NCBI GenBank assembly: GCA_019637195.1
Contig: JAHBWA010000061.1
Span: forward strand, 1 to 48,704
Direction: 5' to 3'
DNA: 48,704 nucleotides
Source of the DNA: Labilithrix sp.
Lineage (GTDB): Bacteria > Myxococcota_A > Polyangia > Polyangiales > Polyangiaceae
The notes beneath the pieces are model-generated. The model searched no databases. It was given only the letters and a program-made list of their open reading frames with translations, and had not been told where the DNA came from. Below, piece after piece: positions 41,588 through 48,704 of this stretch (within the stretch, counting starts at the first letter, position 1; the number at the start of each line of letters is the position of its first letter). The position numbers and the translations under genes are program-made.

Positions 41588-44287
41588 ATGGCGCTTTGTT
41601 TGGCCCAGCTGGGGCCGGCGTGCGATCCGACGAGCATGGGGCCTTCAGCCAGAAGGGGGAGCCTTCAGCAAGGAGCGCTCGCCAGCCGTGATGCCGACCT
41701 CGGCGAGCTCCGCCGCCTCGCCGAAGAGACCGCGCGCGAGCGCGGGCAGAAGCCGACGAGCACGCACCTGCTCGCCGCGATCGCGAGCGGATCGGACGAC
41801 GCCGCGCAGCTCCTGCTCGAGCGGCGCCTCGATCCCGACGTCGTCCTGCGCGCGGCTCGCGTGACGACCGACGACGCCGCCGACGGCATCTCCCGCGCGA
41901 TCCAGAAGGCGCGCGAGGTGGCCGGGCGAGCGGGCGCGAACCGCGCCGAAGCGCGCTCGATCCACGTGCTCTTCGCGCTCTGTCAGGACCCCGGCACGGC
42001 GGCCCACCGCGCGCTCGTCCAGTGCGGGACGGACGTGACGCGCCTGCGCGTCGCCTCGATGCAGCTCGCGATGGGCCTCGTCCCTCCGCGCCGGCCCGTC
42101 CCGGTCGCGTCGGCGGGCAGCCAGCACGGCAAGGCGCGCTCGAGCGCGGCTTCGCTCACGCCGGCTTCGCCCCTCTCGCCCTCGACGCCGCCTCCGGCGA
42201 GCGCCCGCCCGAGCGGGATCGTCCCCGTCGCGCCCATGGCGCGGACGCCGATGGATCCGCGCCCCTCGACGCCGGCCGCGCTCTCCAAGCCGCCTCCGAT
42301 GGCGCCCGCGACCAAGCCGCCATCGATGGCGCCCGCGACCAAGCCGCCTCCGATGGCGCCCGCGACCAAGGTGGCGCCGCCGGTGAAGGACGCCCCGAAG
42401 GCCAAGCGGCCGACGAAGGACGCCGGCAAGCCGGCGAGCAGCCCCTTCGCGCTCGATCCCAAGCAGTTCCCGCTCCTCGCGCAGGTCGGCAAGAACCTCA
42501 CCGAGCTCGCGGCGCGCGGCGAGCTCGATCCGGTCGTCGGGCGCGAGGCCGAGATCGAGCGCGTGCTCGACGTCCTCGCGAAGCGCGAGCGCAGCAACGC
42601 GTGCCTGCTCGGCGGCCCCGGCGTCGGCAAGACGAGCATCGCGCGCGGGCTCGCGCAGCGGATCGCCGATCGCGACGACGTCGCGTGCTTCGAGGACAGC
42701 ATCGTCATCGGAATCGAGCCGACGGCGATGCTCGCGGGGACCGGCATCCGCGGCTCGCTCGCCGAGCGCATCACCCAGCTCAAGGGTGAGCTCGCGAAGG
42801 CGAAGGACCCGCGCACCGGGCGCGGCCGCGTCATCGTGTTCTTCGACGAGATCCACGTCCTGTTCGGGCCCGACGCCGGCGACGAGGGCACCACCGAGCT
42901 GAAGCTCGCGCTCGCGCGCGGCGAGATCGCGTGCATCGGCGCGACGACGGAGCACGACTACCGTCGCTCGATCGACGCCGATCCCGGCCTCAGCCGCTGC
43001 TTCACGCCGATCGAGGTGACCGAGCTCGGCCCCGAGGACGCGATGCTCGCCACCATGGGCGTCGCGCCGCTCTTCGAGAAGCACCACGACTGCACCTTCC
43101 ACGAAGAGGCGATCGCCAAGGCGATCACCTGGAGCGTCCGCTATCTCCCGAACAAGGCGCTCCCCGACAAGGCGGTGCAGATCCTCGACCTCGCCGGCGC
43201 GCGGACGCGGCGGCGCGGCGAGCAGCGCGTCGGCGTGGAGCAGATCGCCGAGGTCGTCAGCGAGCTCGCGGGTGTGCCCGAAGAGCGTCTCCTCGAGACC
43301 GACGCCGAGCGCCTCCTCCGCATCGAGGATCTCCTCGGACAGCGCATCGTCGGTCACCGCGAAGCGCTCGAGAAGATCGCGACGGTGCTCCGCCGGAACG
43401 CGTCGGGCTTCCGCTCGCGGAGGCCGATCGGCACCTTCCTCTTGCTCGGCCCGACGGGCGTGGGCAAGACGGAGACGGCGAAGGCGATCGCCGGTTGCCT
43501 CTTCCACTCGAGCGACGCGATGACGCGGCTCGATCTCTCGGAGTACGCCGAGTCGCACGCCATCTCGCGCCTGGTCGGCGCGCCGCCCGGCTACGTCGGT
43601 CACGACTCCGGCGGGCAGCTGACGGAGGCCGTCCGCCGCCGTCCCTACCAGGTCGTCCTCCTCGACGAGATCGAGAAGGCGCACCGTGACGTCCTCGAGG
43701 GCTTCCTCCAGGTGTTCGACGAGGGGCGTATGACCGACGGGCGGGGTCGCACCGTCGACTTCACCAACACGGTGATCCTCTTGACGTCCAACATCGGCGC
43801 CGAGCTCTCGCCGCGCGCGAGCTCGCGCTCGCGGATCGGCTTCGGCGCCGACGCGTCGTCCGCGCGCGCCGCCTCCGAGCGAGGCCGCGAGATGGAGCGC
43901 TACCAGGAGGCCATGCGCGACGCCGCGCGCCGCGCGCTGCCGCCGGAGCTCTTGAACCGCTTCGACGAGGTCCTCGCCTTCGCGCCGCTCACGCGCGACG
44001 ACGTCGGCGAGGTCGCGCGCCGGATCCTCCGCGCGCTGGCGCAGGATCTCGAGGCCGCCCGCGGGGTCAAGCTCGACGCGAGCCCGGCGGCCATCGAGGC
44101 GCTGCTCGACTCCGGCGGCTTCGATCCCGAGATGGGCGCGCGCCCGATGCGTCGCGCGATCGGGCGTCTCGTCGAGGCGCCGATCGCCGAGCTCTTGCTC
44201 AAGGGTGAGCTCCAGCGCGGCGACGTCGCGCTCGTCGACGTCGAGGGCGGCGCGATCGTCGTCGACGCCGTCACGCCCACCGAATGA
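41588..44287 (+). CDS. ClpA-like AAA+ unfoldase with proline-rich linker
   Basis: 899 residues, class I Clp/Hsp100. Residues ~36-162 are the double Clp_N domain (THLLAAIASGSDDAAQLLLE, SIHVLFALCQDPG). Residues ~165-290 are a Pro/Ala/Lys linker with three 9-residue repeats (KPPPMAPAT). NBD1 has Walker A at 342-349 and Walker B VIVFFDE (415-421). NBD2 has Walker A GPTGVGKT (621-628) and Walker B LLDE. No coiled-coil M domain separates them, so it is ClpA-like rather than ClpB. An IGF tripeptide (750-752) in the loop before the last subdomain suggests docking to ClpP. Odd points: the NBD1 pore loop reads AGTGIRG (aromatic replaced by Ile), and the NBD1 arginine pair is RC. The start could be a later ATG at 41636. 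Confidence 0.93.
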   Translation: MALCLAQLGPACDPTSMGPSARRGSLQQGALASRDADLGELRRLAEETARERGQKPTSTHLLAAIASGSDDAAQLLLERRLDPDVVLRAARVTTDDAADGISRAIQKAREVAGRAGANRAEARSIHVLFALCQDPGTAAHRALVQCGTDVTRLRVASMQLAMGLVPPRRPVPVASAGSQHGKARSSAASLTPASPLSPSTPPPASARPSGIVPVAPMARTPMDPRPSTPAALSKPPPMAPATKPPSMAPATKPPPMAPATKVAPPVKDAPKAKRPTKDAGKPASSPFALDPKQFPLLAQVGKNLTELAARGELDPVVGREAEIERVLDVLAKRERSNACLLGGPGVGKTSIARGLAQRIADRDDVACFEDSIVIGIEPTAMLAGTGIRGSLAERITQLKGELAKAKDPRTGRGRVIVFFDEIHVLFGPDAGDEGTTELKLALARGEIACIGATTEHDYRRSIDADPGLSRCFTPIEVTELGPEDAMLATMGVAPLFEKHHDCTFHEEAIAKAITWSVRYLPNKALPDKAVQILDLAGARTRRRGEQRVGVEQIAEVVSELAGVPEERLLETDAERLLRIEDLLGQRIVGHREALEKIATVLRRNASGFRSRRPIGTFLLLGPTGVGKTETAKAIAGCLFHSSDAMTRLDLSEYAESHAISRLVGAPPGYVGHDSGGQLTEAVRRRPYQVVLLDEIEKAHRDVLEGFLQVFDEGRMTDGRGRTVDFTNTVILLTSNIGAELSPRASSRSRIGFGADASSARAASERGREMERYQEAMRDAARRALPPELLNRFDEVLAFAPLTRDDVGEVARRILRALAQDLEAARGVKLDASPAAIEALLDSGGFDPEMGARPMRRAIGRLVEAPIAELLLKGELQRGDVALVDVEGGAIVVDAVTPTE

Positions 44288-44366
44288 CGCGTCGCGGGCC
44301 CTTCACGGGCCGCCTCCGCGGGATGGGATAGGCTGAGTCATTCGCCCGCTCTTCGCGCTCGTCTCC

Positions 44367-45353
44367 ATGGCCTGCATCGGCGCGGCCGCCTGCGGCGGCG
44401 CAGGGCGCGCGGCTCCATCCGGCGCTCCCCCGACCGCGAAGGGAGGAAAGGCCCGCCTCGCGACCGCGACGCCCGCCGCCGACAGGACGCTCACGCGCCG
44501 GGCGCCGCTCCGCTACGACATCCGCGGTCGCCCCTTCCCGCTGCCGGTCGTGTCGGGGACCATCGCGGGACACCCCGTCTTGATGCTCGTCGACACGGGC
44601 GCGAACTCGCACGTCGTCGCGGGCTGGCTCGCGCGGAGGTTGTCGCTCCCGATGAAGAAGCTCGGCGACATCGGCACCGACCACGTCGGCCGGGCGATCG
44701 CGACGTATCGCATCGACAAGCTCGAGATGAGCATCGACGAGTGGGGCCCTCTCTCCGCGACCACCGTGCTCGCGACCGAGGTCCCCGACGTGATCGAGAA
44801 GCTCGGCATCGGCGCGTTCATCTCGCCGCAGCGCCTGGACGAGGAGGGCGACGCCGTCGTGCTCGATCTCGCGAAGGGCGAGGTCCGCGCGGCGTGGTGG
44901 GACGACGCCCTCGAAGAGCTCTCCGCCGGCGGCGCCTTGCTGGCGCATCCGGGCCAGGCGCGCGCCTGCGAGGAGAACGACGGCCCGGTGCGGGGCCTCG
45001 CGTTCGTGGTCCCGGCGACGATCGACTCCCAGAAGGTGCAGCTCCTCGTCGACACCGGCGCACAGCACTCGGACGTCTTCACGACGTCCGCCGCGGGGCA
45101 GCGGCTCGCGAGCCGGAGCGCGCCGAACAAGGAGGCGATGTACACGGCGTCCGGGAAGATCTCGGCGCGCAAGCTGACGGGCGCGCGCGTCGCGACCGGC
45201 GAGCTCGTGGTGACGGCGGACGTCGATCTGATCCAGGGCGCGGCGGACAGCTCCTGCCCGCGCGACGGGGTGCTCGCGATGGACGTGCTCCGATCGTGCG
45301 CGCTGCTCTTCGGGCGCGCGAAGCTCCACGGACGCTGCGTGCCGCCGAAGTGA
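44367..45353 (+). CDS. Two-domain retropepsin-like aspartyl protease lipoprotein
   Basis: From ATG 44367 the product has 328 residues. Two DTG active-site motifs are visible in similar context: VLMLVDTGANSHVV (D76) and VQLLVDTGAQHSDVF (D229). Each half ends with a retropepsin-like segment (LGIGAFISPQRLDEEGD, and DGVLAMDVLRSC), so the protein is an internal duplication, which suggests a single-chain two-lobed aspartic peptidase. The N-terminal start MACIGAAACGG has the cysteines of a lipoprotein signal but no basic n-region. In-frame codons upstream give ATT then RPLFALVS, a full signal peptide, so a rare ATT start at 44340 is possible. Exported peptidase function is inferred. Confidence 0.82.
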   Translation: MACIGAAACGGAGRAAPSGAPPTAKGGKARLATATPAADRTLTRRAPLRYDIRGRPFPLPVVSGTIAGHPVLMLVDTGANSHVVAGWLARRLSLPMKKLGDIGTDHVGRAIATYRIDKLEMSIDEWGPLSATTVLATEVPDVIEKLGIGAFISPQRLDEEGDAVVLDLAKGEVRAAWWDDALEELSAGGALLAHPGQARACEENDGPVRGLAFVVPATIDSQKVQLLVDTGAQHSDVFTTSAAGQRLASRSAPNKEAMYTASGKISARKLTGARVATGELVVTADVDLIQGAADSSCPRDGVLAMDVLRSCALLFGRAKLHGRCVPPK

Positions 45354-45371
45354 CGGGCTCCCCTCCCCGCG

Positions 45372-45872
45372 TCAGCGATCGGAGCGCCCGAGCTCTTCGG
45401 CCAGGACCGCGAGCACCGCGCGCGCGGCGTCGATCGACTCGGGCGGCATCCGCGCGAGCGCGCGGCGGACCGCGGCTTCGACCGTGCCCGCCTGCGTAGC
45501 GTCGATCGCCTCGCCCGGAGGCAGGAGGGAGAACTTCGTCCGGCGCGCGTCCGCCGGGTCGCGCTCTCGCTGGACGAAGCCGCGATCGACGAGCCGGCGG
45601 AGCACGCCGGTGAGCGTGCTCGGGTGCACGTGCACGAGGTCCGCGAGCCGGCCGGCGGCGACCTCCGGGTAGCGCCCGATGAGGCGGATGATGATCCGCT
45701 GCATGCCCGTGACCCCGAGCTCGCTCTCCATCCGCTTCGAGCGGCGCTGGAGACCGTGGTCGACCGCCCACAGGAGGCGCAAAAAATCGAGGGCGACGCC
45801 GAGCGCGCTCGGCTCGCGAGCTGGCCCGGACTTGTCGCCTCGTGGCCGCGAGCCCTTCTCCGCGGGGCTCAT
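45372..45872 (-). CDS. MarR-family transcriptional regulator
   Basis: ATG at 45872 gives 166 residues; longer starts extend into the neighbouring gene. A winged helix is seen in LGVTGMQRIIIRLIGRYPEV, VHVHPSTLTGVLRRLVDRGF and VQRERDPADARRTKFSLLP, with the DxRxxxxxL wing. The helical C-terminus AVLAVLAEELGR likely dimerises. Its start codon overlaps the stop of the radical SAM gene (ATGA), so the regulator is made together with that enzyme and probably regulates it. The convergent peptidase gene ends 18 nt away. Confidence 0.92.
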   Translation of the reverse strand: MSPAEKGSRPRGDKSGPAREPSALGVALDFLRLLWAVDHGLQRRSKRMESELGVTGMQRIIIRLIGRYPEVAAGRLADLVHVHPSTLTGVLRRLVDRGFVQRERDPADARRTKFSLLPPGEAIDATQAGTVEAAVRRALARMPPESIDAARAVLAVLAEELGRSDR

Positions 45873-47731
45873 CGATCCACCACGAGCGGAAGGCGGACGC
45901 GCTTCGCGGGGACCGTCACCGTCCCCAGCGCGGGCGAGAGCGGGAGGTCCTGGTTCTTCGCGTAGACGGGGTGGCGACCGCGCGTGCGATTCCACTCGGC
46001 GACGCTCGCTGTGGCCTTCATCTTCTCGATCACCTGGCGCCAGCCGACGCCCGTGTTGTATGCGCAGAAGCTGATCTCACCCATCTGCGTGCCGTAGGGG
46101 ATGATGCACATCTCGGTGCGGCGGAAGTCGTAGTTGTAGAGGTCCTGAAACCACATCCCGGCGACGAAGAGGACGCGCCACTCGAACTCGCCTGCGTCGC
46201 TCTCGTGCTCGCCGATCCGCTTTCCGCGCGCCCCGGTCTGGCTGAGGAACTGCTCGACGAAGACGCGGAACGTGACGGGCGCGGCCTCGGCGTCGAAGTT
46301 CTTGAGGAGCGCGAGCGAGAGCTCGATCAGCGTGAGCGTCCGGCCTTGCGCGGCGTCGGTGATGTCCTGCAGGTCCGACAGGAGCGACTCGAGGTCGAGG
46401 AACGCCGTGAGCGGGATCGCCCGCTTCGTCTTCTTGTTGACGAAGAGCACCGTACCGACGCCGCAGTTCGGGTGGCAGCCGCATTTCATCGACCCCCAGT
46501 CGGCGCGCTCGCCGAGGAGGTGATCGGTGAGGTCGCTGAACGGGCCCATCGCCGAGAGCGGGAACCAGTCGCGGAGCGGCTCGGTCAAGCCCGTCTGCGC
46601 CTTGATGTCGTGCGCGAGGTGGCTCAGCGTGTAGCGCTGGCGCGCGCGCGTCTCGTCGGCGATGTCCTCGTCCCGGCCGGTGAAGCTCACCGGCTGGAAG
46701 CTCACGACGGTCACCTTGTCGGCGTTCTCGATCGCGAAGTCGACGATGCGGCCGACCTCGTGATCGTTCACCCCGTTGACGACGGTGACGACGAGGATGA
46801 CGTCGACGCCGGCCGCGTGGAGGTTCTCGATCGCGCGGACCTTCACGTCGAAGAGGTTCCCGATCTTGCGATGCGCGTTGACGTCGTTGCCGACGCCGTC
46901 GAACTGCAGGTAGGCCATGCGCAGGCCTGCGGCCTTGGCCTCCCGCGCGAAGGCAGCGCCCTCGGCGAAGCGGATGCCGTTCGTCGCGCACTGCACCGCG
47001 AAGAACCCCTTCTCGCGCGCGTAGCGGATCGCCCGGAGGAAGTGCGGGCTGAGCGTGGGCTCGCCGCCGGAGAACTGGACGCTCATCTGGCGGCGCGGCT
47101 GGATCGTGAGCGCGTCGTCGAGGATCTTCGCGACGTCGTCCCACTCGAGCTCGTGGACGTAGCCGACCTGGTTGGCGTCCATGAAGCACGGGTCGCACAT
47201 CATGTTGCAGCGGTTCGTGAGATCGACCGTGAGCACGCTGCCGCGCCCGTACTTGATGCTCGAGCTGCCGTGGTCGCGCAGCTTGGTCAGCGGCGCGAGG
47301 TAGTCGCGGCCGGGGTAGAGCCGCTCGATCCGCCGCAGGAAGTCGGCGTCGATCGCCATGACGTCCTCGAAGGCTCCGTGCGTCGGGCACTCCTTCTTCA
47401 TCAGGATCGTCTGCCGACCGTCGCGGAGCTCCTCGACGATGCTCGCGCGGATCTCGCCGGGACGTCCGTCGATGAGCGTCCGGAGGTCGGCGCGCCCGGA
47501 GAGGACCTCGGCGCGCACCTCCTTCACGCAACGCGGGCAGAGCGAGTCGGTCTCGCGCGGGAACCCGAGGTCGGGGAACGTTCGCTCGCGGCGCTTCGGG
47601 AGCGGCGCCGGAGCCCAGGCCGGCCGAGGAGCGGGGCGCTCGATCGCGCGGTTGAGGCGTTGCACGAGAGGCCAGAGTCGACGAGCGGTCGTCGAGAGGG
47701 CGCGTTGAAGCACGGGGAGGACGTTACCCAA
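45869..47731 (-). CDS. Radical SAM enzyme of the tetraether/membrane-spanning-lipid synthase type (COG1964)
   Basis: 620 residues from TTG 47731; a GTG at 47713 is also possible, and conservation begins near residue 55. The radical SAM cluster motif is CNMMCDPC (C175, C179, C182). The SAM-binding GGE is in QFSGGEPTLSPHF. Extra metal sites are visible: LCPRC with KECPTHG (C65, C68, C115, H118), then KCGCHPNCG (C417, C419, C423), and the C-terminal MCIIPYGTQMGEISFCAYN (C542, C556). This set, especially the ending with Cys...Tyr...FCAYN, is diagnostic of COG1964, which contains archaeal tetraether lipid synthase and its proposed bacterial membrane-spanning-lipid relatives. Reaction here: probably radical C-C coupling or a related reaction, inferred. 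The MarR gene overlaps its stop. Confidence 0.87.
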   Translation of the reverse strand: MGNVLPVLQRALSTTARRLWPLVQRLNRAIERPAPRPAWAPAPLPKRRERTFPDLGFPRETDSLCPRCVKEVRAEVLSGRADLRTLIDGRPGEIRASIVEELRDGRQTILMKKECPTHGAFEDVMAIDADFLRRIERLYPGRDYLAPLTKLRDHGSSSIKYGRGSVLTVDLTNRCNMMCDPCFMDANQVGYVHELEWDDVAKILDDALTIQPRRQMSVQFSGGEPTLSPHFLRAIRYAREKGFFAVQCATNGIRFAEGAAFAREAKAAGLRMAYLQFDGVGNDVNAHRKIGNLFDVKVRAIENLHAAGVDVILVVTVVNGVNDHEVGRIVDFAIENADKVTVVSFQPVSFTGRDEDIADETRARQRYTLSHLAHDIKAQTGLTEPLRDWFPLSAMGPFSDLTDHLLGERADWGSMKCGCHPNCGVGTVLFVNKKTKRAIPLTAFLDLESLLSDLQDITDAAQGRTLTLIELSLALLKNFDAEAAPVTFRVFVEQFLSQTGARGKRIGEHESDAGEFEWRVLFVAGMWFQDLYNYDFRRTEMCIIPYGTQMGEISFCAYNTGVGWRQVIEKMKATASVAEWNRTRGRHPVYAKNQDLPLSPALGTVTVPAKRVRLPLVVDR

Positions 47732-47852
47732 ACGCCGGGACTATCACCAGCTTGGCCCGCTCGGACCGACGCGATCGGACGGGCTCCTGCCGCCGTCGCG
47801 GCGGCGCGTGACGCGGCGCGCCGCTGGACGCTCGCGCCGCAGAGCTGCGATA

Positions 47853-48170
47853 GTGACGCGCGTGAAGGGACGCACCCTCGCCACCGGGTTCCTCGTCGCG
47901 CTTTTCCTGGCGGTAGGGCTCGTGTTCTGGCTCGGCGCCACCGGCGGCGGGCGCGCGTCGGAGGGCGGCCTCGCGCAGACGTCAGCCGGGCGCGACCCGA
48001 CGGGACCGACGGCGAGCTCCACGGGCGCCTCGGGCGAGCCGACCGAAGGCGACGGCGCCGCCCCCAAGATCGAGCTGTCGCCGCGCGACGCGGCCCCCAC
48101 GATCGAGCTGTCGCCGCGCGACGCGGCCCCCACGATCGAGCGGCCGCCGCGCGACGCCGCCGGCGACTGA
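47853..48170 (+). CDS. Small single-pass membrane protein with 11-residue repeats
   Basis: GTG at 47853 or 47862 gives 105 or 102 residues. A basic start (TRVKGRTLATG) leads into one transmembrane helix (FLVALFLAVGLVFWLGA). The outside portion is Gly/Ser/Thr-rich. It ends in three near-identical units, IELSPRDAAPT, coded by a 33-bp tandem repeat (48069-48160). It diverges from the radical SAM gene, with a 121-bp gap holding both promoters. Function unknown; moderate confidence that it is expressed. Confidence 0.55.
   Translation: MTRVKGRTLATGFLVALFLAVGLVFWLGATGGGRASEGGLAQTSAGRDPTGPTASSTGASGEPTEGDGAAPKIELSPRDAAPTIELSPRDAAPTIERPPRDAAGD
48069..48160 (+). repeat. Tandem 33-bp repeat inside a coding region
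   Basis: Units start at 48069, 48102 and 48135 (third incomplete and diverged). Each codes for IELSPRDAAPT or IERPPRDAA. The unit length is a multiple of three, so copy number changes keep frame. Confidence 0.8.
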
Positions 48171-48280
48171 CGCCATGGCTCGAGCACGACCGATCGCAGC
48201 CGATCTCCGTCGCACCGGCTTCGCACATCGCCGGCGCGCGCGTCGAGTGTCACCATGATGTGCCCGAGGACGAGCACGCC

Positions 48281-48430
48281 ATGACGAGCCACACCGAGTA
48301 CTTCACGTTCAACACGAAGAAGAAGCGCGAGCTCGTGCACCTCACGCCGCGGCTCGAGGAGGTGCTCGAGCGCGCGAAGGTGGCCGAGGGCTTCATGCTC
48401 GTCAGCGCGATGCACATCCTCGGGGAGTGA
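48281..48430 (+). pseudogene. Truncated YjbQ/UPF0047-family gene
   Basis: ATG at 48281 with GAGGA 10 nt upstream gives only 49 residues, MTSHTEYFTFNTKKKRELVH and so on to SAMHILGE. This matches the N-terminal third of YjbQ-family proteins (about 140 residues), whose next residues after VxAMHIT carry the catalytic acid and zinc-binding histidines. Here a TGA follows, and no continuation is seen in other frames before the next gene at 48437. The fragment lacks the active-site half and is probably inactive or a remnant. The possibility of a short, retained peptide cannot be excluded. Confidence 0.65.
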
Positions 48431-48436
48431 CCTCGC

Positions 48437-48704
48437 ATGCGACGCGCGCTCCTCCCGATGATCCTCGCCGTCCTGACGACCGCGTGCGGGCCCGCGCCCG
48501 GCCGGCCGGCGAGCCCGACGCCGAACGCCGACGGCAGCGCGGAGGCGTTCGACGCGCGCGAGGCGGAGATCCTGCGCGATCTCGGCGCCGTCGATCGACG
48601 GCTCGCCCAGCGCACCCGGATCGCGCCGTCGGAGGCCGATCTGCGGCGGGTCACGATGGCCGCGGTGCTGCGCGAGGATTCCACGCTCGCCGTCGTCGAC
48701 GGCG
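48437..48704 (+). CDS. Lipoprotein, 3' end outside window
   Basis: ATG at 48437 opens a frame that runs to the window edge (89 codons). MRRALLPMILAVLTTACGPA is a signal peptide with lipobox TTAC. The mature start is Pro/Ala/Ser-rich and then helical (AREAEILRDLGAVDRRLAQR). It starts 6 nt after the truncated YjbQ stop, so it may share its transcript. Unknown function. Confidence 0.65.
   Translation, partial: MRRALLPMILAVLTTACGPAPGRPASPTPNADGSAEAFDAREAEILRDLGAVDRRLAQRTRIAPSEADLRRVTMAAVLREDSTLAVVDG

Overview
The window is very GC-rich DNA with dense coding. It has the marks of a Myxococcota (order Polyangiales-like) chromosome: many secreted lipoproteins with Ser/Gly/Ala-rich linkers, a two-domain cyclic-nucleotide-fold protein with a long Pro/Ala linker, Cys-rich lipoproteins, a diheme type-B succinate dehydrogenase and GTG/TTG starts. 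The phylum assignment is inference from style and gene content; no rRNA or tRNA is present to anchor it. I count about 40 genes, at least 13 of them predicted lipoproteins. I see no insertion sequence, phage, CRISPR array or conjugation gene, so this looks like ordinary chromosome with lineage-specific genes.

Layout. 1-3.6 kb (minus): a membrane protein cut by the window edge, coupled to tRNA thiolase ttcA, then leucyl aminopeptidase pepA with a histone-H1-like tail. 3.8-9.2 kb: a PilZ-like or unknown protein, a lipoprotein, a cyclic-nucleotide-fold protein, a PQQ-type beta-propeller and a small unknown gene. 9.4-16.1 kb (minus): four secreted proteins, including two paralogous GH13 alpha-amylase lipoproteins, separated by strong hairpin terminators and short regulatory-looking repeats. 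16.1-19.8 kb (minus): an array of 27-bp repeats, then a translationally coupled trio ending in a TspO protein with a repeat-rich extension, then an LpoA-like lipoprotein. 20.0-26.9 kb (plus): succinate dehydrogenase sdhC-sdhA and sdhB, split by a lipoprotein and an MFS organophosphate-type transporter. 27-29 kb (plus): a CAP-domain lipoprotein, an outer-membrane barrel and a Cys-rich lipoprotein. 29.2-32.5 kb (minus): an AmgK-like sugar kinase coupled by ATGA overlap to a cytoplasmic GH35 beta-galactosidase. 32.6-35.7 kb: an unknown protein, a bestrophin-type channel and a Cys-rich lipoprotein. 35.8-41 kb (minus): a TetR-MFP-RND efflux operon with a visible palindromic operator. 41-45.4 kb (plus): a small lipoprotein, a ClpA-like unfoldase and a two-domain retropepsin-like lipoprotein. 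45.4-47.7 kb (minus): a radical SAM enzyme of the tetraether/membrane-spanning-lipid synthase type, coupled to a MarR regulator. 47.8-48.7 kb (plus): a small membrane protein, a truncated YjbQ-family gene and a lipoprotein cut by the window edge.

Two themes stand out. First, the radical SAM enzyme closely resembles the family (COG1964; Tes/MSS) that couples lipid tails into membrane-spanning lipids, paired here with a MarR regulator. Second, in-frame minisatellites of 18-33 bp recur at the termini or linkers of conserved proteins (PepA, TspO, SdhC, Clp, the cyclic-nucleotide-fold protein, an amylase signal peptide), giving unusual low-complexity extensions.
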